Origin: Phyllobacterium phragmitis
GTDB taxonomy: Bacteria; Pseudomonadota; Alphaproteobacteria; Rhizobiales; Rhizobiaceae
Reading direction: 5' to 3'
Assembly: GCF_002980495.1 (NCBI RefSeq)
Contig: NZ_PVBR01000010.1
Span: 1-64,000, forward strand
Length of the DNA: 64,000 nt
Part shown: positions 63,035 through 64,000 of the stretch, piece by piece
Layout: every line of letters starts with the position of its first letter
How positions within the stretch are numbered: the stretch's first letter is position 1
The notes under the pieces: model-generated
Seen by the model: only the letters and a program-made list of their open reading frames with translations
Database searches by the model: none
Told to the model about the DNA's origin: nothing
Translations under genes and position numbers: made by a program

Positions 63035-64000
63035 ATGGCAAGTGCAGACAAGAAAGTCGTCGGCAGCGTCGCTTATCAGACGCGCGACAAGAATTATTTC
63101 GAGAGCCGGCAGCTCATACGCCACGCCAATGTATGGCACCTGTGGGCGCTCGGCGTAGGCGCGGTGATATCGGGCCATTTCTCCGGCTGGAACGGCGGTC
63201 TGCTGCAAGGCGGCTGGGGCGGCATGTTCATCGCCACAATCATCATCGCCATCATGTATCTGGGGCTGACCTTCGCCATCGCGGAAATGTCGCCCGCTTT
63301 GCCGCACACGGGTGCGGCCTATTCGTTTGCCCGCACATCCATGGGCCCATGGGGCGGCTTCGTCACAGGGCTGGCGGAAAATGTCGAATATGTCCTGACG
63401 CCTGCCGTCATCGTCTTCTTCATCGGCTCATACCTTACGGGCATTTTCGGCACCTCGGCGGAATTCCAGCCGGTCTGGTGGATCGCCGCCTATATCGTCT
63501 TCCTCGGGCTCAACATCTGGGGCGTCGCGCTGTCCTTCCGCGTGACGCTTGTTGTGACCCTTCTGGCGCTGCTCTGCCTCGTCGTGTTCTGGTTCTCGGC
63601 GCTCAGTCACATGGATTTCTCACGCTGGGCGCTCAATATCGGCCCCGGCGGCGTCGAACTGCCCGAAGGCAACGGACCGTTCCTCCCAAACGGCATCGGC
63701 GGCGCGCTCGCCGCCCTGCCCTTCGCCGTCTGGCTGTTTCTCGCCATCGAGCAGTTGCCGCTGGCCGCCGAAGAATCGATCGACCCGAAGCGCGACATGC
63801 CGAAGGGCATCATTCTGGGCATACTGACGCTGATCGTCTCGGCCTTCGCCATCCTGACGCTCAACCCGTCGGTGATCGGCATCGGCTCGTTTGCGCTCGG
63901 CTCATCCGGTGAGCCGCTGCTCGATGGCTTCAAGGCGATCTATGGCGAAGGCATCGCCAAGGGGCTGGCGCTGGTCGCAGTGCTGGGCCTCATCGCCTCG
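63035..64000 (+). CDS. APC family permease (ethanolamine/amino acid permease-like), partial
   Basis: The first 322 codons of a membrane permease that runs past the window end. The N-terminal block RHANVWHLWALGVGAVISGH and the glycine-rich FSGWNGGLLQGGWGGMF match the ethanolamine permease subgroup of the APC superfamily, and IEQLPLAAEESIDPKRDMPK is a typical cytoplasmic loop. The ATG at 63035 follows AGGGG. A different frame (62917-63912) is a shadow. Co-orientation with the formylglutamate hydrolase gene suggests a shared uptake-and-hydrolysis role. Confidence 0.88.
   Translation, partial: MASADKKVVGSVAYQTRDKNYFESRQLIRHANVWHLWALGVGAVISGHFSGWNGGLLQGGWGGMFIATIIIAIMYLGLTFAIAEMSPALPHTGAAYSFARTSMGPWGGFVTGLAENVEYVLTPAVIVFFIGSYLTGIFGTSAEFQPVWWIAAYIVFLGLNIWGVALSFRVTLVVTLLALLCLVVFWFSALSHMDFSRWALNIGPGGVELPEGNGPFLPNGIGGALAALPFAVWLFLAIEQLPLAAEESIDPKRDMPKGIILGILTLIVSAFAILTLNPSVIGIGSFALGSSGEPLLDGFKAIYGEGIAKGLALVAVLGLIAS

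Overview
The window is chromosomal DNA of an alphaproteobacterium of the order Hyphomicrobiales (Rhizobiales), most likely Brucellaceae (the Brucella/Ochrobactrum/Pseudochrobactrum group). The grounds are GC-rich DNA, a flagellar gene order typical of the order (ftcR-flgE-flgK-flgL-flaF-flbT-flgD-fliQ-flhA-fliR and flgB-flgC-fliE-flgG-flgA-flgI-motE-flgH-fliL-fliP), an FtcR-type flagellar master regulator and a VjbR-type LuxR protein. Coding density is high. I saw no rRNA, tRNA, CRISPR array, prophage or insertion sequence.

Layout. (1) 0.2-10.7 kb: an amino-sugar (N-acetylmuramate/N-acetylglucosamine) island. A minus-strand ABC importer with a Gfo/Idh oxidoreductase and murQ is divergent from a tightly overlapped plus-strand operon of BadF/NagK-type kinase, GntR regulator, SIS-type glucosamine-6-phosphate deaminase and nagA. 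(2) 10.85-14.6 kb: an Rrf2 regulator, then zinc uptake (znuA divergent from znuC-znuB-zur around a Zur-box-like site). (3) 14.8-15.9 kb: a LuxI-type AHL synthase followed by a PilZ protein. (4) 15.9-50.5 kb: one uninterrupted flagellar locus holding basal body, hook, filament, export, motor and switch genes, the regulator ftcR, the translational regulators flbT and flaF, a separate lytic transglycosylase, and several uncharacterised small genes. (5) 50.5-51.3 kb: vjbR-like luxR. The AHL synthase and this receptor-type regulator therefore sit at opposite ends of the flagellar locus. (6) 51.5-55.3 kb: a TetR-controlled EmrAB-like efflux pair with two clear operators. (7) 55.4-59.6 kb: a four-gene ABC importer preceded by a PHO-box-like direct repeat. 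(8) 59.6-64.0 kb: 6-phosphogluconate dehydrogenase, an RpiR-type regulator, an N-formylglutamate amidohydrolase-like gene, and an APC permease cut by the window end.

The most notable unlisted signal is a recurring approximately 16-bp motif, in gene sense about CTTCGCGCAAGCTTCG with core GCAAG..TCG. It occurs just upstream of six flagellar genes (flhA, flgE, fliF, flgB, the DUF1217 gene heading the flgF-fliI group, and motA), always in the same orientation relative to the gene. It is absent from the fliC and ftcR promoters. It is a good candidate for the binding site of FtcR or another shared flagellar activator. FtcR itself carries Glu where a response regulator normally has its phosphoacceptor Asp.
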